Assembly (NCBI RefSeq): GCF_007992095.1 | Contig: NZ_BJZP01000007.1 | Span: forward strand, 153,449 to 217,448 | Origin: Paenirhizobium naphthalenivorans | GTDB lineage: Bacteria; Pseudomonadota; Alphaproteobacteria; Rhizobiales; Rhizobiaceae | DNA: 64,000 bases | Direction of reading: 5' to 3' | Shown: positions 9,001 to 16,393 of the stretch, piece by piece | Numbering within the stretch: the stretch's first letter is position 1 | Layout: each line of letters begins with the position of its first letter | Position numbers and translations under genes: made by a program | The notes under the pieces: generated by a model | The model's input: only the letters and a program-made list of their open reading frames with translations | The model's database searches: none | What the model was told of the DNA's origin: nothing

Positions 9001-9947
9001 CCGGCTACGAGATCATCCCGCAAGCCATCCTTGGTCGGCCTCGCGTCGACGTGACGCTGCGCATCTCCGGCTTCTTCCGTGACGCCTTTCCGGAGCAGAT
9101 CGCGCTTTACGACAAGGCTGTCGGTGCCGTGGCCGGACTCGATGAGGACGAAGCCGACAATCCGATCGCCGCCCGTGTCCGTGCCGAGACCGCGCGGTTC
9201 GTGGCTGCGGGGCTGGACGACAAGACCGCCGCCCGCCGTGCCGGTTATCGCGTCTTCGGCTCCAAGCCCGGTGCATACGGCGCCGGGCTTCAGGCGCTGA
9301 TCGACGAGAAGGGCTGGGAGCGCCGCAGTGATCTCGCCGAAGCCTATCTCGTCTGGGGCGGCTATGCCTACGGCGCCGGTGAAGACGGCAAGGCCGAGCG
9401 CGGCCTGTTCGAGGAGCGGTTGCGGACCGTGCAGGCGGTGGTTCAGAACCAGGACAATCGCGAGCACGATCTACTCGACAGCGACGACTACTACCAGTTC
9501 GAGGGCGGTATGACTGCGGCGATCGAACATATCGCCGGCGCCCGCCCGACGGTCTACCACAACGACCATTCACGCCCGGAAAAGCCGGTGATCCGCACGC
9601 TGGAGGAAGAGATTGGCCGCGTCGTGCGGGCTCGTGTCGTCAACCCCAAATGGATCGAGGGCGTGATGCGCCACGGCTACAAGGGCGCCTTCGAGATTGC
9701 CGCCACCGTCGACTATATGTTCGCCTTCTCGGCAACCACCGGTGCTGTGCGTGACCATCATTTCGAGGCGATCTACCAAGCCTTCGTCATGGACGAGCGG
9801 GTGCGCGATTTCATCGCGGAGAAGAACCCGGCAGCGCTCAAGGAAATGTCCGAGCGGCTGATCGAGGCGATCGACCGTGGGCTGTGGACGCCGCGCAGCA
9901 ATTCGGCGATGTTCGATCTCTCTCGGCTCGCCCGCGGTGATGCCTGA
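6051..9947 (+). CDS. cobN: cobaltochelatase large subunit CobN
   Basis: 1298 residues, slightly longer than the usual about 1275. CobN is the H-type subunit that binds hydrogenobyrinic acid a,c-diamide and receives Co(II), powered by the AAA+ pair CobS/CobT, which are not in this window. The characteristic HMGKHGNLEWLPGK block is near residue 550, and RPTVYHNDHSRPEKP and KWIEGVMRHGYKGA lie toward the C terminus. Residues about 740-785 are not chelatase sequence: they are the in-frame translation of a palindromic DNA repeat, placed between a variable linker and FDPLDCVMSDPW. The frame stays open, so the protein is probably functional with an extra loop. Confidence 0.96.
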   Translation: MHLLLAQKGSIADGEEAIDLGQTPGDILFLSAADTELAAIASAVATRGEGPSFRLASLMSLRHPMSVDTYVERTARHARLIVVRALGGASYFHYALEALHALARRNGALIAVLPGDDKRDEGLAEFSTLPDEDLGALWAYLIEGGDANARAFVDYARALTGYGEKPSPAAPLLRAGIWWPGRGAIGLDDWRQHLSAPLSGSSTVAICFYRALVQSGETKPVETMIEALKVEGLAALPVFVSSLKDAVSVDTLRAIFAEAPPAVVINATGFAVSAPGAERVSTVLDEGGAVVLQALFSSSTREAWASSSQGLVARDLAMSVALPEVDGRVMTRAVSFKAAARFDTRVEANIVTHEPDTGRAAFVAELAANWARLKATPADGRRVALIMANYPNRDGRLGNGVGLDTPAGTVEVLRAMAAAGYAIGSLPADGDALMAHLMAGPTNAAADDREVREFISLNDYISFFESLPDKVQSEVTVRWGAPTTDAFFLDGRFALPLSRLGNIIVGIQPARGYNIDPKETYHSPDLVPPHGYLAFYAFLRQEFGAHAVIHMGKHGNLEWLPGKALALSECCYPEAVFGPLPHLYPFIVNDPGEGTQAKRRTSAVIIDHLTPPLTRAESYGPLKDLEALVDEYYEASGSDPRRLKLLKKQILELIADIGLDQDAGIARGEAEESALEKLDAYLCDLKEMQIRDGLHIFGLAPEGRLLTDLTVALARVPRGLGEGGDQSLQRAIAVDVLGKENPSATSPHKGEGLPPAPDAALEGQGKPMVFSPLVGEMAGRPEVELSLKVDVFDPLDCVMSDPWTGPKPAILADLTDAPWRTKGDTVERIELLATQLVDGTTSCPEDWPQTRVVLDEIETRLKPSIVRSGPSEIEGLLTGLDGRFVPPGPSGAPTRGRPDVLPTGRNFYSVDSRAVPTPAAYELGKKSAELLIARYVQDHGEWPTSFGLTAWGTSNMRTGGDDIAQALALIGVKPLWDMVSRRVTGYEIIPQAILGRPRVDVTLRISGFFRDAFPEQIALYDKAVGAVAGLDEDEADNPIAARVRAETARFVAAGLDDKTAARRAGYRVFGSKPGAYGAGLQALIDEKGWERRSDLAEAYLVWGGYAYGAGEDGKAERGLFEERLRTVQAVVQNQDNREHDLLDSDDYYQFEGGMTAAIEHIAGARPTVYHNDHSRPEKPVIRTLEEEIGRVVRARVVNPKWIEGVMRHGYKGAFEIAATVDYMFAFSATTGAVRDHHFEAIYQAFVMDERVRDFIAEKNPAALKEMSERLIEAIDRGLWTPRSNSAMFDLSRLARGDA
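8271..8400. repeat. palindromic mosaic repeat inserted in frame in cobN
   Basis: Two arms, CTCTCCCCACAAGGGGGAGG at 8285-8304 and TCTCCCCCCTTGTGGGGGAG at 8360-8379, are inverted copies of each other, and each arm is itself a small palindrome (CTCCCC-ACAA-GGGGAG). They are joined by about 55 bases. This resembles the short mosaic intergenic palindromes common in Rhizobiaceae. Here it lies inside coding DNA, keeps the frame and adds about 45 residues rich in Pro, Gly and Glu. Exact ends need comparison with other copies or an uninterrupted cobN. Confidence 0.8.
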
Positions 9948-9970
9948 AACGACAATTGGAGGATGACACC

Positions 9971-10603
9971 ATGACCGACGAGCTTTCCGGCGCTTCACCC
10001 GAGGATCTTGCCCGCCACTCTGAAAAAATGGCGAAGAAGAAGGCCGCCCGTGAGAAGATCATGGCGACCAAGACTGGCGAGAAGGGACTGATCATCGTCC
10101 ACACCGGCAAGGGCAAGGGCAAGTCGTCCGCCGCCTTCGGTATGATCTTCCGCCACATCGCCCACGGCAAGAAATGCGCCGTCGTGCAGTTCATCAAGGG
10201 CGCCATGTCAACCGGTGAGCGCGACCTGATCCTCAAGCATTTCTCCGATCTGTGCGAATTCCACACCATGGGCGAGGGCTTTACCTGGGAGACCCAGGAC
10301 AAGGCCCGCGACATCGCCATGGCCAAGGCCGCCTGGGAGAAGGCCAAGGAACTGATCCGCGATGCGAGCAATTCCATGGTTTTGCTCGACGAGATCAACA
10401 TTGCCATTCGTTATGATTATATCGACATCGCCGACGTGGTGGCTTTCCTTGAGAGCGAGAAGCCGGAAATGACGCATGTCGTCTTGACCGGTCGCAACGC
10501 CAAGGAAGAGCTGATCGAGATTGCTGATCTCGTGACAGAAATGGAGCTGATCAAGCATCCCTTCCGTTCCGGCATCAAGGCGCAGACTGGGGTCGAATTC
10601 TGA
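9971..10603 (+). CDS. cobO: cob(I)yrinic acid a,c-diamide adenosyltransferase
   Basis: 210 residues. The P-loop HTGKGKGKSSAA is near residues 43-54, preceded by a basic N-terminal helix, as in CobA/CobO/BtuR enzymes. It transfers the 5'-deoxyadenosyl group of ATP to reduced corrinoid. VVQFIKGAMSTGER and LLDEINIAIRYDYI are family blocks. ATG 9971 has GGAGG at 9958-9962; the TTG at 9956 overlaps that site and is rejected. The stop overlaps the next start by one base. Confidence 0.95.
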   Translation: MTDELSGASPEDLARHSEKMAKKKAAREKIMATKTGEKGLIIVHTGKGKGKSSAAFGMIFRHIAHGKKCAVVQFIKGAMSTGERDLILKHFSDLCEFHTMGEGFTWETQDKARDIAMAKAAWEKAKELIRDASNSMVLLDEINIAIRYDYIDIADVVAFLESEKPEMTHVVLTGRNAKEELIEIADLVTEMELIKHPFRSGIKAQTGVEF

Positions 10604-11028
10604 TGGTACAAGGCTGGCAGTTCTGGGCCTTTCTCTCGGCGGTTTTCGCCGCTTTGACCGCGATCTTCGGCAAGGTCGGCGTAGCCGGTGTCAATTCGGA
10701 CCTGGCGACGCTGATCCGTACCGGGGTGATCCTCGTCGTGCTCATCGGGATCGTCGCCGCGACCGGACAATGGCAATCGCCTTCGACGATTTCGGCCAAG
10801 ACCTGGATCTTCCTGGCCCTGTCGGGCCTTGCCACCGGCGCGTCCTGGATCGCCTACTATCGCGCCCTGAAACTCGGAGAAGCCTCGCGCGTCGCACCAA
10901 TCGACAAACTGTCGATTGTCCTGGTCGCGATATTCGCCGCGCTCTTCCTCGGCGAGAAGCTCAGTCTCGCGGCCTGGGGCGGTGTCGCGATGATCGGTGT
11001 CGGGGCAATTATCGTGGCGGTGTTCTAG
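10603..11028 (+). CDS. small EamA/DMT-type membrane protein
   Basis: 141 residues with five likely membrane helices and a single EamA-type repeat (FWAFLSAVFAALTAIFGKVG at the N terminus, LSLAAWGGVAMIGVGAIIVA at the C terminus). Single-repeat members probably work as dimers. Its substrate is unknown. It overlaps cobO by one base (TGATG), so it is transcribed with the cob genes; export or uptake of a pathway-related compound is conceivable but unproven. Its stop TAG is formed by the TA target copy plus the first base of the adjacent insertion sequence, which reproduces the original stop, so the protein is not truncated. Confidence 0.8.
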   Translation: MVQGWQFWAFLSAVFAALTAIFGKVGVAGVNSDLATLIRTGVILVVLIGIVAATGQWQSPSTISAKTWIFLALSGLATGASWIAYYRALKLGEASRVAPIDKLSIVLVAIFAALFLGEKLSLAAWGGVAMIGVGAIIVAVF

Positions 11029-12079
11029 AGCACGTCCGTTTTACTCGGGGTCATATCCGCAGGATTTGAAGTAGTTGGCGCATTCTTGCGGTTCGAACAG
11101 CGTGACGATCTGGCCGACCGTGTTCCATAAACCCTCGACCGTTCGCTCAGCTTTGGCGCGCAAGACGGCCTTGAGCTTTGCAAATGCCTTCTCTATGGGG
11201 TTGAAGTCTGGGCTGTAGGGCGGAAGGTAGAGTAACCGGCATCCCGCGCCTTCAATTGCGCGCCGCACGCCCTCCGCCTTGTGTGCGGGCAGATTGTCCA
11301 TGATGACGATGTCGTCCGGTGCCAAGGTTGGAATGAGAACCTGTTCGACATAGGCCTGGAATGCGGAGCCGTTCATCGCACCGTCGAGGACCATGGGCGC
11401 GGTCATGCCGGATAGCCTGAGCGCTCCGGTGAAGGTGGTCGTCTTCCAATGGCCGTGCGGGACCGGTGAGCGGCATCGATCTCCGCAAGGGGCCCGTCCG
11501 CGAAGCCGAGACATCTTCGTGCTCAGACCGGTTTCATCGATGAAGACGAGCCTCGCCGGATCGAGATCGAGTTGGCCGTCGAACCAGTCCTGACGACGTT
11601 TCAGGAGGTCAGGACGCTCCTGCTCCAGTGCATGTGCGGTCTTTTTTTGAAAGTCCAGCCGCGCTTTCGCAGCCAGACGTCAAGCGCGCTGCGGCCGATC
11701 GATACGGCTCTGTCCTCACGCAATCGCAGAACCATCTCGTTGAGCGTGATATCCTTTTCCTCTTCGATCATGCCGATGATGAAGTCCTCGTGAGCATCGA
11801 GGCGTGAGCCCCCGCGTCGGCCCTGCTTCCCAGGCGTCAACTGACCCGCCCGCGCGCTGGCGATCCAGGCGATGGCCGTTGAAATGCCAATCCCAAATCG
11901 GGCCGCCGCTGATCGCGCCGACATGCCATCGCGTGACGCAGCCAGAACGCGGCTACGCAGATCATTACTGAAAGCTCGGGTCATATTGCCTCCGACCGAA
12001 TCAACAGTTGGGGCGATGGAATCAGAATCCGGCAGCTAGGGGAATCCTCAAAGCGATTCCGCGTTCAATGGGCGTGCTC
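11028..12079 (-). mobile_element. IS630-family insertion sequence, complete
   Basis: 1052 bp element. Its ends are inverted: GAGCACGTCC at 11028-11037 and, read on the minus strand, GAGCACGCCC at 12079-12070. It is flanked by a duplicated TA (11026-11027 and 12080-12081), the IS630 target rule. It carries one transposase in two overlapping frames. Removing the element and one TA restores TTCTAGAA, in which two convergent genes share their stop codons. Confidence 0.93.
11041..11984 (-). CDS. IS630-family transposase, OrfA-OrfB joined by -1 frameshift
   Basis: OrfA (11984 down to 11601, 127 residues if terminated) carries an N-terminal helix-turn-helix (SARSAAARFGIGISTAIAWI). OrfB ends at 11041. 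A run of seven A residues on the minus strand (plus 11642-11648) is a classical slip site; a -1 shift there gives 945 translated bases, 314 residues, and joins the halves through QKKTAHALEQERPDLLKRR. The DDE triad is complete: FIDETGLSTK, IVMDN-type IMDNLPAHK and SPDFNPIEKAF. Both parts lack other defects, so the element is probably active. Confidence 0.9.
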
Positions 12080-12864
12080 TAGAACCCCATCCACACTCTG
12101 ACCGGATTGCTCGGGTCCATCAACAGCTTGGTGGCAAGCGCGACGCAGGTGACGATCAAGAGCGGCTTGATCAGCTTGGCGCCGTTCTTCATCGCGAGCT
12201 TCGAGCCGGCCTGCGCGCCGAGAAATTGGCCAAGACCCATCATAAGGCCGACCTTCCACAAGACGACGCCGCTCGCCAGAAAGACGAGGAAGGCACCGAG
12301 GTTGGAGGAGAGGTTCAGCAACTTGGTGTGGGCCGTTGCCTTCAGCATGCCGAAACCGGCGAGCGAGACGAAAGCCAGCATGAAGAACGAGCCGGTGCCG
12401 GGGCCGAACACGCCGTCGTAGAAGCCGATCAGCGGCACAAAGGTCAGGCCGAACAGGAGGGGCGTCATCCGTTGATGCCGGTCGACATCCGCCAGATTGG
12501 GCTTGAGGGCGAAGTAGAGGGCGATGGCCACCAGCAGAAAGGGCATGAGCGCGCGCAGCACGTCACCCGGAACCACGGTCGCGAGCAGGGCGCCCAGCGC
12601 GCCGCCGAGCCCGGCGAACGCGGCCATCGGCAATTGGCTCTTTAGGTCCACATGGCCCTTACGGGCATAGGCCATCGTCGCCGAGGCCGCGCCAAACATT
12701 GACTGCAGCTTGTTCGTGCCGAGCGTCTGGAGCGGCGGAATACCGGCGATCAGCATGGCGGGAATGGTTACGAGGCCGCCGCCGCCGGCAATCGAATCGA
12801 TGAAGCCGGCAATGAAGGCGGCAAGAAACAGCAGAAGCAGGCTCTGGAAGGCGAGTTCAACCAC
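12079..12864 (-). CDS. TSUP-family (TauE/SafE-like) membrane permease
   Basis: 261 residues from the GTG at 12864, with about eight hydrophobic segments. The hallmark GFIDSIAGGGGLVTIPAM near residues 20-37, and its C-terminal counterpart FYDGVFGPGTGSFFMLAF, identify the TSUP (DUF81) family, which exports sulfite or organosulfonates; the real substrate is unknown here. The frame stays open upstream to 13011, but that part is charged, unlike the family, and overlaps the leader of the next operon. It converges with the DMT gene; its TAG stop was rebuilt by the insertion sequence. Confidence 0.85.
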   Translation of the reverse strand: MVELAFQSLLLLFLAAFIAGFIDSIAGGGGLVTIPAMLIAGIPPLQTLGTNKLQSMFGAASATMAYARKGHVDLKSQLPMAAFAGLGGALGALLATVVPGDVLRALMPFLLVAIALYFALKPNLADVDRHQRMTPLLFGLTFVPLIGFYDGVFGPGTGSFFMLAFVSLAGFGMLKATAHTKLLNLSSNLGAFLVFLASGVVLWKVGLMMGLGQFLGAQAGSKLAMKNGAKLIKPLLIVTCVALATKLLMDPSNPVRVWMGF

Positions 12865-13198
12865 GATGACCCCGTGCGGCGGATGCGGAAAGAGGCGCAC
12901 TCTTGCACCATGTCGGCGCGCGGGGCAACATTCCCGGCAAGCGGAAGGCCGAGCGCCTGCGATCTTCGCCGCATCCGCCACATGATCCGGCGCAAACGGA
13001 TTTGACCGCATGTGTCGCCTTCGGTAAAGCTCTTTCCAATGTGCGACGGCGCCTGTTCGACAGGCTGGAAATAGTCCGGTGCGGCCGACCCAAGTCGGGG
13101 GCCAATTCCGGAGCTGTCCCCAAGGCTAGCGAACCGATCTCAAGCGGTTCCGGCGCTTCGTACATGCAAGAACACGAAGCAGGGAGGCCTTGTTGAAT
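12865..13198. other. divergent intergenic region TSUP/cbiX
   Basis: A 334-base stretch between two divergently read genes. I see no gene in it. Its right half carries the structured leader described separately; its left half (12865-13020) must hold the TSUP promoter and possibly its start if a codon upstream of 12864 is used. No clear -35/-10 pair stands out. Confidence 0.5.
13030..13190 (+). ncRNA. possible cobalamin-riboswitch-like leader of the cbiX operon
   Basis: Between the divergent TSUP and cbiX genes lies a structured stretch with aptamer-like pieces: TGGAAATAGTCCGGTGCG near 13070 and AATTCCGGAGCTGTCCCC near 13104, which resemble the GGAA..CCGGTG and aaTCCGgcGCTGccCCC blocks of B12 aptamers. 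Three hairpins follow or intervene: GGCCGAC/GTCGG-GGCC, GAACCG/CGGTTC, and a perfect GCTTCGT/ACGAAGC with a 12-base loop (13155-13180), which abuts the AGGGAGG ribosome site. The canonical box CCCGCAACTGT is absent, so this is at best a variant class. Confidence 0.4.
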
Positions 13199-14509
13199 AT
13201 GACTGAAAAACTTGGAATCATGGTCTGCGGCCACGGCAGTCGCAATCAGAACGCGGCCCGCGAATTCGCCATTATCGCCGAGGCATTGCGCGCCCGAAAC
13301 CCCGACATGCCGGTCGAATACGGCTATCTCGAATTCTGCAATCCGGTGATCTCGTCCGGCCTCGACAAGCTGCGTGCCAAAGGGGTCACCCGGGTGCTCG
13401 CCGTGCCCGGCATGCTCTTTGCCGCCGGCCACGCCAAGAATGACATTCCCTCCGTGCTCAACACCTATCAGGCGCAGAACCCGGGTATGGTCATCAACTA
13501 TGGCCGCGAGCTGGGTATCGATCTGAAGATGATCCGCGCCGCCGGCGAGCGGATCCAGCAAGCCGTGGACGAGGCTAACGAAACACTCGGTTTCGTCGAC
13601 AAGCACGATACGTTGCTGATGGTCGTAGGCCGCGGTTCGTCCGACCCGGATGCCAATTCCAACGCCTCCAAGGTCATGCGCATGCTGTGGGAAGGGATGG
13701 GTTTCGGTTGGGGTGAGACCTGTTATTCCGGCGTGACCTTCCCGTTGGTCGAGCCGGGCCTGACCCATGCCGCCAAGCTCGGCTACAAGCGCATCATCGT
13801 CTTCCCGTATTTCCTCTTCACCGGCGTGCTGGTCAAACGCATCTACAGTTACACCGACGAGGTGGCGGCGCGCCATCCGGAGATCCAGTTCGTCAAGGCG
13901 AGCTACCTCAACGACCATCCGCTGGTTCTCGACGCCTTCCAGGACCGGGTCAAGGAGATCATCGACGGCGCGGCGGTGATGAACTGCCAGATGTGCAAGT
14001 ACCGCGAACAGGTGCTGGGCTTCGAGGCCGACATCGGCCAGCCGCAGGAAAGCCATCACCATCACGTCGAGGGCATCGGTGGCGGGTTGGAGAACTGTCC
14101 GTGCAAGGGTGATTGCGATGCGTCTTGCCGCGATCCCGAATTCTGCAAGGAGCATGGTCTACCCTGGACGCCGGTCCACAGCCATGCCGAGCCGCACGAC
14201 CTTGAACCGGCCTTCGACTACGGCGCCTCCACCACGCTCGGCGGCAAGTATGGCCACTTGATGAACGCGGCACCCGACGCCGAACTCGAGGCTGTGATGA
14301 ACGCACCGTCGAGCGGCAAACCGCATCTCCATGAGCATGGTCCGAACTGCGGCTGTGGCCATCACCACGACCATGGCCATGGCGCGCACGATCATCACGA
14401 GCATGACCACGGTCACGGCCATCCGCATGATCATGGGCATGACCATCATCATGCCCCGTACCCGCATGCCGACCATCCGCTCGGCCCGAAGTCCATGCAG
14501 AAGAAGTGA
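13199..14509 (+). CDS. cbiX: CbiX, sirohydrochlorin cobaltochelatase, long form with His-rich tail
   Basis: 436 residues. The N-terminal 260 residues are two class II chelatase repeats; candidate catalytic histidines are H12 (VCGHGSR) and H78 (FAAGHAKND). Next come MNCQMCKYREQ near 262, a second cysteine-rich cluster (CPCKGDCDASCRDPEFC), and a C-terminal tail in which His dominates (GHHHDHGHGAHDHHEHDHGH and more). CbiX inserts cobalt early into sirohydrochlorin in the anaerobic B12 route; the Cys motifs may hold an Fe-S cluster and the His tail may bind Co/Ni. ATG 13199 follows AGGGAGG at 13181-13187. It opens the cobHLIJM operon. Confidence 0.88.
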   Translation: MTEKLGIMVCGHGSRNQNAAREFAIIAEALRARNPDMPVEYGYLEFCNPVISSGLDKLRAKGVTRVLAVPGMLFAAGHAKNDIPSVLNTYQAQNPGMVINYGRELGIDLKMIRAAGERIQQAVDEANETLGFVDKHDTLLMVVGRGSSDPDANSNASKVMRMLWEGMGFGWGETCYSGVTFPLVEPGLTHAAKLGYKRIIVFPYFLFTGVLVKRIYSYTDEVAARHPEIQFVKASYLNDHPLVLDAFQDRVKEIIDGAAVMNCQMCKYREQVLGFEADIGQPQESHHHHVEGIGGGLENCPCKGDCDASCRDPEFCKEHGLPWTPVHSHAEPHDLEPAFDYGASTTLGGKYGHLMNAAPDAELEAVMNAPSSGKPHLHEHGPNCGCGHHHDHGHGAHDHHEHDHGHGHPHDHGHDHHHAPYPHADHPLGPKSMQKK

Positions 14510-15156
14510 TGAGCGTGGGCGGTGTCGACTACATTCGTGATCCGGCCGAGATCTATCGGCAATCCTTCGCGACGATCCGCGGTGAAGCGGAACTGTCGCG
14601 TTTCGACGGCGGCATGGAGAAACTGGCGATCCGGTTGATCCACGCCTGCGGCATGACAGATCTGGCTTATGACATCGCCTTTTCCGCGGGCGCCTTCGAG
14701 GTTGGGGCTCTGGCGCTGGCTGGTGGCGCGCCCGTGCTCTGCGATGTGGAGATGGTGCGCCACGGCATCATCCGGCGTTTGTTGCCGGCGGCAAACGATG
14801 TCCTGTGCCTGCTGAACGACGAGCGTGTGCGCCCCAAAGCCACCGAGATCGGCAACACCCGCTCGGCTGCGCAGGTCGATTTCTGGGACGACCGGCTCGC
14901 CGGCGCCGTTGTGGCGATCGGGAATGCGCCGACAGCGCTCTTCCGGCTGTTCGAGCGGATGGACACAGGCGCGCCGAAGCCAGCACTGATCCTCGGCTTT
15001 CCCGTCGGTTTCGTCGGCGCCGCGGAGAGCAAGGAGGCCCTGATCGAAAACAGTCGCGGCGTGCCCTACATCGTGGTTCGTGGCCGGCGCGGCGGCTCGG
15101 CCATGGCATCGGCTGCCGTCAACGCACTTGCCGGAGGGCTCGGCACCAATGACTGA
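14509..15156 (+). CDS. cobH: precorrin-8X methylmutase CobH
   Basis: 215 residues. The catalytic histidine is in RLIHACGMTDL (H45), which protonates the ring during migration of the methyl group from C11 to C12, giving hydrogenobyrinic acid. GFPVGFVGAAESKEAL is the conserved substrate-pocket stretch. ATG 14509 overlaps the cbiX stop by one base (TGATG); the GTG at 14506 is rejected. The end overlaps cobL. Confidence 0.95.
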   Translation: MSVGGVDYIRDPAEIYRQSFATIRGEAELSRFDGGMEKLAIRLIHACGMTDLAYDIAFSAGAFEVGALALAGGAPVLCDVEMVRHGIIRRLLPAANDVLCLLNDERVRPKATEIGNTRSAAQVDFWDDRLAGAVVAIGNAPTALFRLFERMDTGAPKPALILGFPVGFVGAAESKEALIENSRGVPYIVVRGRRGGSAMASAAVNALAGGLGTND

Positions 15157-16393
15157 GAGAGATGCGGAAGAGCCTTGGCTCACCATCATCGGCATCGGCG
15201 ACAACGGTCTAGCCAGCCTGACGCCGCAGGCACAGGCGTTGCTCTGGCAGGCCGAGACCATCGTGCTTGGCGAGCGGCTCGATACGGTTCTGGAGGGCGG
15301 CCATCTGCCGGGGCTGAAGCGCATCCTCACCTGGAGCGCGGGCTTTCGCCAGACGCTTGGTGAAGTACTGAAGCTGCGCGGCACACCCGTGACCATTCTC
15401 GCCACCGGCGATCCGATGCATTTCGGCATCGGCGCTACGCTACGGCGCTATGTGGCGGCAGAGGAGATGCTGATCCTGCCGTCGCCCTCGGCCTTTTCGC
15501 TCGCCGCGGCCCGGCTCAGCTGGCCGCTGCAGTCTGTCGTGCAGATCTCGCTGCATGGTCGCCCGCTCACCCACCTTAACCGCCATCTCCTGCCGCGCGC
15601 CCGCATCCTGGCGCTGACCTCGGACGCCTCGACCGTAACGGCCGCCGCCGCGCTCCTGGTCAAGCGCGGCTTTGGGGCGTCGGTGCTGACGGTTCTCGAG
15701 CACATGGGCGGCGAGGCCGAACGGATTACCGCGATGACGGCACAGCAGTTTCTCGAAAACGAGCCGCCGATTTCCGACTTCAACACACTGGCGATCGACT
15801 GCGCTTCGGAATCTCCGCTGTTTTCGCCTGTGCCCGGTCTGCCGGATGAAGCCTTCCGCCATGATGGTCAATTGACCAAACGCGAGATTCGGGCCGTGAC
15901 CCTGTCGCAGCTTTCGCCCTTTCCCGATGCGCTGCTCTGGGACGTCGGCGCGGGCTGCGGTTCGATCGCTATCGAATGGATGCGCGCGGGCATGGGAACC
16001 CGCGCCATCGCCATCGAGAGCAAGGCTGAGCGTGCCGCGATGATCCGCGCCAACGCCGATGCGCTCGGTGTGCCCGATCTGGAGATCATTGAAGATGTCG
16101 CGCCCGAAGGACTGGAAGGTCTCGAGCCGCCGGACGTCGTCTTCATCGGTGGCGGCATCACCAATGAAGGCGTGTTCGAAGCTTGCTGGGAGGCTCTGGC
16201 ACCCGGCGGCCAACTGGTGGCCAATGTCGTGACGATTGAAGGAGAGGCTCGCCTTGCCGACCTGCGCGGCGCTTTCGGTGGCGAATTGATCCGCCTCTCC
16301 GTCGCCCGGGCGGCACCTGTCGGCCGCTATTGCGGCTGGAAGTCGTTGATGCCAGTGACGATCTGGTCGGTGACGAAAGGAGAGACCGCATGA
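15149..16393 (+). CDS. cobL: precorrin-6Y C5,15-methyltransferase (decarboxylating) CobL
   Basis: 414 residues, a fusion of CbiE and CbiT types. The N-terminal half (to about residue 215) is a tetrapyrrole methylase with LATGDPMHFGIG; the C-terminal half (about 250-414) is a Rossmann SAM methyltransferase with LLWDVGAGCGSIAIEWMR. Together they methylate C5 and C15 and decarboxylate the C12 acetate. ATG 15149 overlaps the cobH stop by 8 bases. The frame is open upstream inside cobH, but the family start fits here. The stop overlaps cobI in ATGA. Confidence 0.95.
   Translation: MTERDAEEPWLTIIGIGDNGLASLTPQAQALLWQAETIVLGERLDTVLEGGHLPGLKRILTWSAGFRQTLGEVLKLRGTPVTILATGDPMHFGIGATLRRYVAAEEMLILPSPSAFSLAAARLSWPLQSVVQISLHGRPLTHLNRHLLPRARILALTSDASTVTAAAALLVKRGFGASVLTVLEHMGGEAERITAMTAQQFLENEPPISDFNTLAIDCASESPLFSPVPGLPDEAFRHDGQLTKREIRAVTLSQLSPFPDALLWDVGAGCGSIAIEWMRAGMGTRAIAIESKAERAAMIRANADALGVPDLEIIEDVAPEGLEGLEPPDVVFIGGGITNEGVFEACWEALAPGGQLVANVVTIEGEARLADLRGAFGGELIRLSVARAAPVGRYCGWKSLMPVTIWSVTKGETA

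Noticed and set aside
14320..14460. Repetitive CATCACCACGAC-type DNA that might be a repeat array
   Set aside because: It is codon repetition from the His-rich tail of CbiX, not a CRISPR or tandem array with constant spacing.
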